Source: an uncultured Oscillospiraceae bacterium
GTDB taxonomy: Bacteria > Bacillota > Clostridia > Oscillospirales > Oscillospiraceae
Reading direction: 5' to 3'
DNA length: 15,500 nucleotides
NCBI GenBank assembly: GCA_910579595.1
Contig: CAJTVM010000064.1
Location: 1-15,500 of the forward strand
Part shown: piece after piece, positions 1 through 6,679 of the stretch
Numbering within the stretch: the stretch's first letter is position 1
How the letters are laid out: each line of letters starts with the position of its first letter
Notes under the pieces: model-generated
The model's database searches: none
What the model saw: only the letters and a program-made list of their open reading frames with translations
What the model was told of the DNA's origin: nothing
Made by a program: the position numbers and the translations under genes

Positions 1-321
1 ATGGTGCGCTCCATTGATATTGTCCATGAATTGGGCTTTTCCAAGCCCAGCGTCAGCATCGCAATGCGAAATCTCCGGGAGAACGGCTATATTCAGATGG
101 ACGGCGACGGCTATATCACCCTTTTGCCTCCCGGCGAGGAGATTGCCCAACGCATCTATGACAGGCACAAGCTGCTGACGCAGGTTTTCATTCAGCTGGG
201 TGTTTCCTCGGAGACAGCGGCGGCGGACGCCTGCAAGGTAGAACATGATCTGAGCGATGAAACCTTTGAGAGAATCAAGGCTCATACCGCAGGCGGAAAT
301 TGTCCTTCAAAAACGCTCTGA
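1..321 (+). CDS. DtxR/MntR-family metal-dependent transcriptional regulator, 5' end outside the window
   Basis: The visible 106 residues begin inside a winged helix-turn-helix: VRSIDIVHELGFSKPSVSIA is the recognition-helix region typical of DtxR/MntR repressors, followed by the wing (MDGDGYITLLPPG) and the start of the dimerisation helices (RHKLLTQVFIQLGV, AAADACKVEHDLSDETFERIK). Family members bind Fe2+ or Mn2+ and then repress metal-uptake genes. The first in-window ATG is very probably an internal Met, because about 20-25 N-terminal residues that family members carry (the first helix, near ESGENYLE) are missing, so the gene starts upstream. There is no SH3/FeoA-like C-terminal domain, as in short MntR-type members. 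The last dozen residues (TAGGNCPSKTL) look unlike the usual family tail and may be a diverged or frame-altered end. The stop lies just before a strong hairpin. Direct target genes are not visible. The family call is firm; the metal is not known. Confidence 0.88.
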   Translation: MVRSIDIVHELGFSKPSVSIAMRNLRENGYIQMDGDGYITLLPPGEEIAQRIYDRHKLLTQVFIQLGVSSETAAADACKVEHDLSDETFERIKAHTAGGNCPSKTL

Positions 322-330
322 CCGCATAGG

Positions 331-375
331 AAAAACCGGCCCCGCAAAGCTCATCTTATGGGGCCGGTTTTCTTA
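331..375. terminator. Bidirectional intrinsic terminator after the DtxR-family gene
   Basis: A perfect 12-bp stem (AAAACCGGCCCC at 332-343 with GGGGCCGGTTTT at 360-371) encloses a 16-nt loop. On the plus strand it ends in a T-run for the DtxR-family gene. On the minus strand the stem is followed by TTTTT (complement of 331-335), so it also terminates the convergent ATPase remnant that stops at 383. Confidence 0.9.
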
Positions 376-382
376 TGTCAGT

Positions 383-500
383 TCAGCTTGGTTCCAGCAG
401 ATTCGTCATGCTCCGCAGGCTGGCGCCCAATGTGGAGAGGTTATGCAGCATGGCGGAGGCAGAATGCCCAAGACTCCGAGGGCAATTAGGGAGCCATTGG
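383..500 (-). pseudogene. C-terminal remnant of a heavy-metal (P1B-type) translocating ATPase, frameshifted
   Basis: Read on the minus strand, one frame gives NGSLIALGVLGILPP and a second frame continues SAMLHNLSTLGASLRSMTNLLEPS and a stop at 383-385. Together they match the last transmembrane hairpin and conserved tail of heavy-metal P-type ATPases (GxxLPPxxxAxLHNxSTLxxSxxSMxNLL). A small indel near 443-447 separates the frames. Nothing of the catalytic DKTGT core or the metal-binding domains is present, so only about 38 residues of a protein that is usually 600-800 long survive. The stop sits directly beside the shared terminator, which suggests that the native 3' end of the gene is preserved. 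Confidence 0.75.
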
Positions 501-502
501 AT

Positions 503-566
503 GCTGGCTCAAAATCAGAACCGCTTCCAGACAGTCCTCCCCGGAGGCCCGTAATTCCATTGGCAG
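503..566 (-). pseudogene. N-terminal fragment of a second DtxR-family regulator
   Basis: Minus-strand codons from an ATG at 558-560 read MELRASGEDCLEAVLILSQ and then run into an unrelated sequence and a stop. ELxxSGExxLEAxLxL is the first helix of DtxR/MntR-type repressors, the part that the gene at position 1 lacks inside this window. The match is short but dense in the conserved positions. The fragment lies between a DUF3793-like start and an ATPase-like end, which is a plausible original neighbourhood for a metal regulator. It cannot encode a functional repressor. An alternative is chance similarity, since only about 18 residues are involved. Confidence 0.5.
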
Positions 567-599
567 GCTTTCCGGCGGGAAACCTCCAGCGGGGAATGC

Positions 600-700
600 T
601 TGAAGCAAAAAATGCTCCCCGGTTTGATCCCCGCCAGCGTGAGGGCACACTGCCGCACCAGCGCGGACTCAAAAGTCCGGGAAATGTCCTCACTCACCAT
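600..700 (-). pseudogene. N-terminal fragment of a DUF3793-family protein
   Basis: The ATG at 698-700 (minus) opens a frame reading MVSEDISRTFESALVRQC then ALTLAGIKPGSIFCF, which matches the start of DUF3793 proteins (xLVRHCAPTLAGIKxxxLFxF). These small proteins of unknown function often sit near DtxR and iron or metal genes in Clostridia. Similarity ends near 600 and the frame closes at 515 after unrelated residues, so roughly the first 33 of about 190 residues remain. The start overlaps the stop of the upstream fragment in an ATGGTGA arrangement, the usual sign of tight operon coupling. Confidence 0.6.
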
Positions 701-838
701 GCCGCCAGCTTCCGGCCCAGCTCCTTGCAGGCTTCTTCTCCCTCTGCGTCCGGGGTCTCGCTGATCATCAGGCCGGTTTCGTCCAGGAGGTTGCCCGGGG
801 GGTCTACCTTTTCCGTGCTTCTGCCCCGGCGATAAACT
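694..838 (-). pseudogene. C-terminal end of an unrecognised small protein (upstream partner of the DUF3793 fragment)
   Basis: The minus-strand frame has no start or ribosome binding site: it begins after an in-frame stop near 838 and reads YRRGRSTEKVDPPGNLLDET, then GLMISETPDAEGEEACKELG, ending RKLAAW and a stop at 694-696. The charged composition ending in a short helix resembles cytoplasmic tails of small membrane-anchored proteins in metal loci, but I do not recognise the family. The case for a real gene end is its exact four-base-type overlap with the next start and the absence of stops over 47 codons. The 5' part is missing. Confidence 0.4.
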
Positions 839-854
839 GTTTACAAAAAATTCA

Positions 855-903
855 CAATTAACGCTCCAATTCGGACATTTCTGTGACATTTGGATTTTAC
901 AAT
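855..903 (+). promoter_or_regulatory. Probable promoter and direct-repeat operator of the ABC transporter operon
   Basis: A good -10 (TACAAT, 898-903) has no recognisable -35 at 16-18 bp. In its place are two GACATTT copies (874-880 and 885-891) spaced 11 bp start to start, preceded by two CAATT copies (855-859 and 867-871, 12 bp apart). Tandem repeats with 11-bp spacing over the -35 region are the usual binding pattern of OmpR/PhoB/VanR-type response regulators acting as activators. The implied leader is about 36 nt, with the ribosome binding site AAGGAG at 931-936. Confidence 0.5.
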
Positions 904-945
904 CGCTCTGCAACAGGCGAACAGCCGTGAAAGGAGCAGACGAAA

Positions 946-1611
946 ATGAACGTATTACAGACCATCGACCTGAAAAAGCAATATGGCGCCGAGCCGAACA
1001 TCACCCGCGCCCTGGATGGCGTCAACCTCAGTGTGGCGCAGGGGGAATTTGTGGCGGTGGTGGGTACCTCCGGCAGCGGCAAGTCCACCCTGCTCAATAT
1101 GATGGGCGGGCTGGACACCCCTACCTCAGGCAGTGTCCTTGTCCGAGGAGACGAGCTGGCGAAGAAGAACGATGAGGAATTGACTATTTTCCGCCGCCGC
1201 AACATCGGCTTCATCTTCCAGAACTACAATCTGGTTCCCATTCTGAACGTCTACGAAAATATCGTCCTGCCGGTGGAGCTGGATGGCGACACGGTGGACC
1301 AGAGCTTCATGGACGAGATCGTCCATATGCTGGCCTTGGAGGATAAGCTGCAAAATATGCCTAACAACCTCTCCGGCGGGCAGCAGCAGCGGGTGGCTAT
1401 CGCCCGGGCCCTGATCACCAAACCGGCCATCGTCCTGGCCGATGAGCCCACTGGCAACCTGGACAGCAAGACCAGCGCCGATGTGTTGGGCCTGCTCAAG
1501 CGCACCAGCACGCAGTTCAACCAGACCATTGTGATGATCACCCACAACAACGAGATCGCCCAGCTGGCCGACCGCATTGTGCGGATCGAGGACGGCAAAA
1601 TCGTGGGCTGA
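946..1611 (+). CDS. ABC transporter ATP-binding protein (LolD/MacB/BceA-type)
   Basis: This 221-residue ATPase powers the two FtsX-type permeases encoded immediately downstream. All nucleotide-binding motifs are intact: Walker A GTSGSGKST (40-48), Q-loop FQNYNL (91-96), signature LSGGQQQR (142-149), Walker B IVLADEPTGNLD (162-173) and switch His ITH (H200). The NLVPILNVYENIVLP segment after the Q-loop is characteristic of the LolD/MacB/BceA class, whose members drive mechanotransmission, antimicrobial-peptide detoxification or lipoprotein release rather than ordinary solute uptake. The start is chosen at 946 because AAGGAG lies 9 nt upstream and the N-terminus matches family length. A 13-nt gap separates it from the next gene. 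Substrate is not readable from the sequence. Confidence 0.95.
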   Translation: MNVLQTIDLKKQYGAEPNITRALDGVNLSVAQGEFVAVVGTSGSGKSTLLNMMGGLDTPTSGSVLVRGDELAKKNDEELTIFRRRNIGFIFQNYNLVPILNVYENIVLPVELDGDTVDQSFMDEIVHMLALEDKLQNMPNNLSGGQQQRVAIARALITKPAIVLADEPTGNLDSKTSADVLGLLKRTSTQFNQTIVMITHNNEIAQLADRIVRIEDGKIVG

Positions 1612-1624
1612 GGGGGTGGCAGCG

Positions 1625-4009
1625 ATGACTTGGCCGTTTGAAAATGACACCAGCATGGTGGAGAAGAAATTGGCAAGCCGCAGCATCAAAGCCGACAAGC
1701 GCCGGAGCATCTTTGTCATCCTCACCATTACCCTGGCGGTCTGCCTCATGGGGACCCTCTGCTTTTGCTATTCCGCCCAGCAGCTGAAAACCCTGGACGG
1801 TATCCTGGGACAGTATCAGGCCGGGTGCGGCGGACTGACCCGAGAGGAGGTTGCCCGGCTGGTAGACGCCGGAAAGTTTGAAAAATGGGGCTGTACCATC
1901 GAGGCGGGGACCGTCCGCCATGAGGACAGCATTTTGCAGATCAGCTATGTCAGCCCGGAGATGATCGACCTGATGGGCTACGGCGAGATCACCGGGGCCT
2001 ATCCCCAGGGGGAGAACGAGCTGTGCGTAGAACGCGCCTTTTTCCGCTATTTTGGCCTGCCGGAGGAGGCCGGTCAGACCGTCGTCCTGGACTTGGACGA
2101 TGGCGAAAAGGCCTATACCGTCACAGGTATTCTGGAAACAGAGAACGACAGCCGTATCTTCACGGTCTGGATTCCGGAGGCCGCTGTGGAACCAAAGAGT
2201 CCCTACGAGCTCCGTTTCCGCTTCGCCGGGAGCCAGAGTATGGAGCCGGCCCAGCTCCGGGCAGACATTGAGCGGTTCTTTGCCGAAATGGGCATCCCGG
2301 AGGACCGCACCTTTTACAGCTCCAGCTACTTTGGCATGGTGGATCTGTACCTTGGAAACGGGATGGAGGTCTATGCTGCGGCGCTCTTGATCGCCGTAGT
2401 CTGTGCCATCGTGGTCTACAACATCTTTTACATCTCCGTCATGGGCAAAATGCGGGAATATGGCCGGCTGAAGGTACTGGGGACCACGCCCAGGCAGCTC
2501 AAGCGGGTGGTCAAGCGGGAGCGGCGCTTCCTGACCGCTATCGCCATTCCCCTGGGGCTGCTCTGCGCCGCAGGTATTGCGCTGATTGCAGTCCCAGGCT
2601 ACTGGTCCTGGGGTGATAATATCCGGTACGGGGTGGTGGTTTCCCTCCTGACCTATGGCACCGTCCTGATCGCCACCCGGAAACCCATGGCGATGGCAGG
2701 AAAGGTCTCCGCCATTGAGGCCATCCGCACCACCGCCTATTCCCAGCAGCAGGCCCCCAGCGTTGCCAGGCAGCTCCACCGCCGCCTGACCATGCCCCGC
2801 CTGGCTTGGATGAACTTCTCCCGAAACCGGAAAAAGGCGTTTGTGACGGCCCTCTCCCTGAGCCTGACCGGGATTCTGCTTCTGTGCGTTTCCGCCTACG
2901 CCAATTCAGTGGACGTCAAAGAAATGACCCAGTCCCAATTTGGAGATCGGAGCCAGTATCTGCTGCAATACGAGGACTTCGCGGGCCGGGAATTTGTGGA
3001 GATGCAGAAGGAGAACCCTTTGGGCCGGACTCTGCGGGAAAAGCTGGCTGCCCTGCCCGGCGTGGATTATGTCACGGCCTACAGCCTGACCTGCGTGGAG
3101 ATCCCCGCCATCAGCGCCATTCCGGGCAACAGCGAGCATGAGCCGTTTGTTGTCAGGGGCATTTCTCAGGAGGATATGGCGGAGATGTACGAGGGCGACG
3201 CGGTTCTGGATGGAACAGCGGACTACCGGCGGCTGCTGGACGGAAACGGCATCCTGGTCTGCCCCGCCGGCGGTGCACTGAAAGAAATCTACCGGACCGG
3301 CTATCAGGTTGGAGATACCGTGACCCTCTCCTGCTACAATGGACAAAGCAAGACCTATACCGTGATGGGGATCGTTCAGGATGCTAAAATCGGCAGCTCG
3401 ACTCATTTCTTCATTCTGCCCGAAGAAGAACTATCTGTCCTCTATCCGGAGATTTCGGATTTTACGGGCTATGTAAATCTCCACACAGAACAGGACAGCG
3501 ATCAGCTGCGGCGGGCGGTGTTTGGCGCCGTGTCCGACCAGCGGGTAGCCATCTCCGGGCTGGATGACCTGTCTGCCGAGCTGGAGCGCGGCCTGCGGGG
3601 AGAGCTGGCCCGGGACTACGGCATCTTGGTCTTTATCTTTGTATTTTCTCTGATTAACCTTGCCAACACCCTAATTACTAATTTGCTCACCCGCCAGCAG
3701 GAGTTCGGCGTGTTCCAGTCCGTGGGCATGAGCGACCGGCAGCTGTCCAATATGCTGTCCTTCGAGTGCCTGTACTATGTGGGAATCACGCTGCTGATCA
3801 CCCTGACCCTGGGGACAGCGTGCAGTGTGGCGGCGTGCAGGGTGTTTGACCGAATCGGGATGTTTGGGACGCTCACCTATCACTTCCCGGCGCTCCAGGT
3901 GCTGTTGTTCGGGGCCGCCCTGCTCCTGGTGCAGGGGGTATTCTCGGCCTGCGCGATCCGCTATACCAGAAGGCTCTCTCTGGTGGAGCGAATCAAGGCA
4001 GTGGACTGA
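1625..4009 (+). CDS. ABC transporter permease, FtsX-like, first of two paralogues
   Basis: This 794-residue membrane protein has two FtsX-type halves. Predicted membrane segments are near residues 28-49, 249-270, 301-323, 335-352, 405-424, 664-686, 715-738 and 757-778. Two large extracytoplasmic domains lie at about 50-248 and 425-663. Each half carries the FtsX cytoplasmic coupling-helix motif (KMREYGRLKVLGTTPRQL, 275-292; QQEFGVFQSVGMSDRQL, 691-707). The cytosolic N-terminus MTWPFENDTSMVEKKLASRS is nearly repeated in the next gene. The ATG at 1625 is preferred over an in-frame ATG at 1577, which overlaps the ATPase gene, because the paralogue starts with the same residues; the local ribosome binding site is a loose GAGGGGG (1610-1616). 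It presumably forms a heteromeric exporter or sensor with its neighbours. What it moves or senses cannot be told from the sequence. Confidence 0.92.
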   Translation: MTWPFENDTSMVEKKLASRSIKADKRRSIFVILTITLAVCLMGTLCFCYSAQQLKTLDGILGQYQAGCGGLTREEVARLVDAGKFEKWGCTIEAGTVRHEDSILQISYVSPEMIDLMGYGEITGAYPQGENELCVERAFFRYFGLPEEAGQTVVLDLDDGEKAYTVTGILETENDSRIFTVWIPEAAVEPKSPYELRFRFAGSQSMEPAQLRADIERFFAEMGIPEDRTFYSSSYFGMVDLYLGNGMEVYAAALLIAVVCAIVVYNIFYISVMGKMREYGRLKVLGTTPRQLKRVVKRERRFLTAIAIPLGLLCAAGIALIAVPGYWSWGDNIRYGVVVSLLTYGTVLIATRKPMAMAGKVSAIEAIRTTAYSQQQAPSVARQLHRRLTMPRLAWMNFSRNRKKAFVTALSLSLTGILLLCVSAYANSVDVKEMTQSQFGDRSQYLLQYEDFAGREFVEMQKENPLGRTLREKLAALPGVDYVTAYSLTCVEIPAISAIPGNSEHEPFVVRGISQEDMAEMYEGDAVLDGTADYRRLLDGNGILVCPAGGALKEIYRTGYQVGDTVTLSCYNGQSKTYTVMGIVQDAKIGSSTHFFILPEEELSVLYPEISDFTGYVNLHTEQDSDQLRRAVFGAVSDQRVAISGLDDLSAELERGLRGELARDYGILVFIFVFSLINLANTLITNLLTRQQEFGVFQSVGMSDRQLSNMLSFECLYYVGITLLITLTLGTACSVAACRVFDRIGMFGTLTYHFPALQVLLFGAALLLVQGVFSACAIRYTRRLSLVERIKAVD

Positions 4010-4015
4010 AGGAGG
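4009..4015 (+). promoter_or_regulatory. Ribosome binding site of the second permease
   Basis: AAGGAGG begins on the last base of the upstream TGA stop (4007-4009) and sits 8 nt before the ATG at 4024. This favours translational coupling of the two permeases, and the site is much stronger than that of the first permease. Confidence 0.8.
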
Positions 4016-4023
4016 TTTCCAAT

Positions 4024-6396
4024 ATGACCTGGCCTTTTGAAAACGACACCGGCGCCATTGTGAAGAAGCTGGCAAAGCGGAGCCTCGCCAGCGAGAAGCG
4101 CCGGAACCTGATGGTGGTGATCGCCGTGGCCCTGGCGGCGTTCCTGATCTGCTTTGCGGCAGTCCTATCCGTTTCCGTGGCGCAGATCCAGCGCAACCAG
4201 GTGGCCGGCACCTACGAGGCGGTGTTCACCGGCGTGAAGGCGTCCGATGTGACGGCACTGAAAGACCTGCCAGAGTTTGCACGGGTGGGCGAATACTATC
4301 TGCTGGGGCAGGAACACGCGGAGCGGGGCTACAACGCCTCCTATGTGTACTGTGACAGCGACATGATCCATATTGCCCGCAGCCAGATGGAGCTGGTAAA
4401 GGGAGAACTCCCGGAGCAGGCAAACGAGATCGCTGTCAGCGAATATTTTCTGTCCGCTTACGGTTCCAACGCCAAAATCGGTGAAACCGTTCGACTGGAC
4501 ACTGAGAGCTTTCATGGCAACTATACTGTGACCGGCATCCTGTCAAACGTGGGGGAAAAGGAAGCAAATGTCTGCGCCATTGCCGTTTCCAAGACGGCCT
4601 TGACCCGGTGGGCCGGATTTGATCCTGCCGGGTATCGCGCCTACGCGCATTTTCTGAACGCTGAACAGCTGAGCCAGGAGGTCATGACCGCTTACTGCCG
4701 GGAGATCGCCGCCCGGTATGGCCTTCCCCATGTGGGCATGAACAGCAGCTACTTCGCCTATGCTTCCAAGTCCATTGACTTCGCCGCCACCGGCGGCGTC
4801 GCGGCCCTGGCGCTGATTGGCGGCTATGTGGTCATCCAGAGCATATTCCGTATCTCCGTTCAGGATAAGATCCAGAGCTATGGGCAGCTGCGCACCATCG
4901 GGGCGACGTCCAAACAGATCCGGCGCATTGTCAAAAAGGAGAGCCGCCGGCTGGGCGGCGTTGGGATTTTCCTGGGCGCGCTGCTGGGCGTTCTCAGCGG
5001 CCTGCTTCTGTTCCCCAAGGGGTTCCACGGGGCCTACTATGGGTTGTCTGTGCTCCTGACCGTCCTGGTCTGCTGGTTCATGGTGTCTGTCTCCATCCAC
5101 AGGCCGGTGAAAATAGCCGCCGGTATTTCGCCGCTGGAGTCGGTACGCTTTTCCGCCGGACAGGAACGGATCCGCAGCCGGAAGAAACGCATCAGGCTCA
5201 ACCCTGTGTCCATGGGTCTTGCGAACTTCCGGCGGGACCGGAAAAAGGCGGCGAGCATCGCGGCCTCGCTCAGCCTGGGCGGTATCCTGCTTTTGATTGT
5301 GTCCTCCGTGGTTCTGACCCGCTCGCCGGAGCAGGCCGCAAGGTTGTTCTTCCCGGATGGGGACTATAAAATCTACCTGTCCTCGGAGCAGCCGGAGGAG
5401 GAGATCATGGCCGCGGGCAATCCGCTGAACGACGGGCTGCGGCAGGAAATTTTATCGGTAGACGGCGTGACGGATGTGCTGGTCACCCGCCAGGCTCTGC
5501 ACGCAAAATTTGGGTCCTCCGCAAGCACCGAGGCCGGTATGTGCGATGCTCTGACGGACGCAAACCGCCCGGATGTGGAGGCCGCGCTGGTATCCGGCGC
5601 TATGCCGACGGACGCCCACAGCATTCTTCTGAGTACAAGCTACCAGAAGCATCACGAGGAGATGAATGTCGGGGCTGTCATGGAGCTGTCTCTGGGTCAG
5701 AAAACCGTGACCGTCACCATATCCGGCCTGCTGGATCCATTGAGGATGACAAATGGGCACGGTGCGCTTGCCCTGGATTCGGTGGCTCTGTTTGCGCCGG
5801 AGGAGCTGTTTCGGGAACTTCATCCCGAGATCGAGAACTTTGATTATTCCTGGAGCATTGTCAGTGACCCGAAAAAAGCGGAGCGTGTAGAAGCTGGCCT
5901 GCAAGAAATTCTGTCCGGTCACAGCAATCTCGGGCTGGATACCATTGGGGTCCACATCGAGTATGAGAAAATGCAGAGCGGCCTGATTTTCGGCGGACTG
6001 CGGGCGCTCTCCTGGCTGATCTTCCTCTTTGGCGTCGTCAATCTGATCAACACGACCCTCTCCAACCAGATGTCCCGGAAGCGGGAGAACAGCATCCTGC
6101 GCTCCGTCGGCCTGACCGGAAAGCAGCTGTGCCGGATGAATATTTGTGAAGGACTCTGCTATGCGGCCTTTGCCGCCCTGGCTGTTCTGCTGATCGGACT
6201 TCCGATTGCGGTGGTGGTGTGCCGGGAGGTCAGCCGGCAATCCTTCGCCGGTGAGATCGTGCCCTATCAATTTCCGATACTGGAAATGGGCCTGTTTCTC
6301 CTGGTGCTGTTCGGCCTGGAATTTCTCCTGTCCGCCTGGACGGTCAGCAGGCAGAGAAAGCAGTCTTTAATAGAACAGATGCGAGCAGTGGAATAA
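4024..6396 (+). CDS. ABC transporter permease, FtsX-like, second of two paralogues
   Basis: This 790-residue permease has the same eight-segment plan as its upstream neighbour: membrane segments near 29-51, 256-277, 309-330, 338-357, 410-431 and three more from about 660 to 777, with two large outer domains. FtsX coupling motifs are QDKIQSYGQLRTIGATSKQI (280-299) and, in the second half, MSRKRENSILRSVGLTGKQL. The N-terminus MTWPFENDTGAIVKKLAKRS matches the first permease, and the first ~50 residues show the highest similarity, while the outer domains have diverged. This suggests an old tandem duplication followed by specialisation, giving a 1 ATPase : 2 permease heterodimer. No two-component system follows; a LytTR regulator remnant begins about 100 bp downstream. 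No clear terminator was found after the stop. Confidence 0.92.
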   Translation: MTWPFENDTGAIVKKLAKRSLASEKRRNLMVVIAVALAAFLICFAAVLSVSVAQIQRNQVAGTYEAVFTGVKASDVTALKDLPEFARVGEYYLLGQEHAERGYNASYVYCDSDMIHIARSQMELVKGELPEQANEIAVSEYFLSAYGSNAKIGETVRLDTESFHGNYTVTGILSNVGEKEANVCAIAVSKTALTRWAGFDPAGYRAYAHFLNAEQLSQEVMTAYCREIAARYGLPHVGMNSSYFAYASKSIDFAATGGVAALALIGGYVVIQSIFRISVQDKIQSYGQLRTIGATSKQIRRIVKKESRRLGGVGIFLGALLGVLSGLLLFPKGFHGAYYGLSVLLTVLVCWFMVSVSIHRPVKIAAGISPLESVRFSAGQERIRSRKKRIRLNPVSMGLANFRRDRKKAASIAASLSLGGILLLIVSSVVLTRSPEQAARLFFPDGDYKIYLSSEQPEEEIMAAGNPLNDGLRQEILSVDGVTDVLVTRQALHAKFGSSASTEAGMCDALTDANRPDVEAALVSGAMPTDAHSILLSTSYQKHHEEMNVGAVMELSLGQKTVTVTISGLLDPLRMTNGHGALALDSVALFAPEELFRELHPEIENFDYSWSIVSDPKKAERVEAGLQEILSGHSNLGLDTIGVHIEYEKMQSGLIFGGLRALSWLIFLFGVVNLINTTLSNQMSRKRENSILRSVGLTGKQLCRMNICEGLCYAAFAALAVLLIGLPIAVVVCREVSRQSFAGEIVPYQFPILEMGLFLLVLFGLEFLLSAWTVSRQRKQSLIEQMRAVE

Positions 6397-6415
6397 ATCC
6401 ATCATCGGCCATTTC

Positions 6416-6577
6416 TTATTCCCCGCCCTCCTCCGTCTGGTCGTCGTGGTCATAGCGGTAAAGCAGATACTCTGGGAGAAAAATGCCCAGGGCCAACGTC
6501 ATGGATCTGGCCGCGGAGGAATTTATCTTCATCAACCGGGGCTGCATCGTCAATATGATCCATGTCATGTTGACCAT
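6416..6577 (-). CDS. Possible 53-residue small protein with one hydrophobic stretch
   Basis: On the minus strand an ATG at 6575-6577 is preceded by AGGAGG (complement of 6585-6590) at an ideal 7-nt spacing, and a TATAAT-like -10 lies at 6606-6611 (its -35 is weak, TTCCAA at 6628-6633). The ORF starts MVNMTWIILTMQPRLMKINS, contains a short hydrophobic segment (MTLALGIFLPEYLLYRY) and ends in an acidic tail (DHDDQTEEGGE). It overlaps, antisense, the LytTR remnant, so its first half may be a by-product of that sequence, while the second half reads like the true C-terminus of a membrane protein. I do not recognise it. The signals are good for such a short ORF, but coding status is uncertain. Confidence 0.3.
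   Translation of the reverse strand: MVNMTWIILTMQPRLMKINSSAARSMTLALGIFLPEYLLYRYDHDDQTEEGGE
6480..6570 (+). pseudogene. Fragment of a LytTR-type DNA-binding domain (response regulator remnant)
   Basis: Plus-strand codons from about 6500 read MDLAAEEFIFINRGCIVNMI (then HV). F-x-R/F-I-x-R-x-x-I-V-N-M/L is the hallmark of the LytTR domain, which binds DNA in AgrA/LytR-type regulators and usually forms the C-terminal ~100 residues. Only the central strand-helix portion is present. There is no receiver domain upstream and the frame loses similarity after about 6570. It follows the second permease directly, so it may be what is left of a regulator of the transporter or of an unrelated insertion. 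It is not functional as it stands. Confidence 0.55.
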
Positions 6578-6679
6578 GGGACGGCCTCCTCAGTCAGTTT
6601 TGACCATTATAGCGCACCCTGAAATGGTTGGAACTACCTTTGTGGTGAAATCTCCCCCGAGTGCCATGAAATGATCCCC

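Noticed and set aside
257..835. Plus-strand 192-codon frame over the metal-operon remnants
   Set aside because: The peptide is Pro/Arg/Ser-rich without family similarity, it starts inside the DtxR gene and crosses its terminator; the minus-strand pieces explain the sequence better.
1538..2779. Long 413-codon minus-strand open frame
   Set aside because: It lies wholly antisense to the ATPase/permease genes, has no ribosome binding site and reads as low-complexity His/Gly/Asp-rich sequence, the usual mirror of G+C-rich coding DNA.
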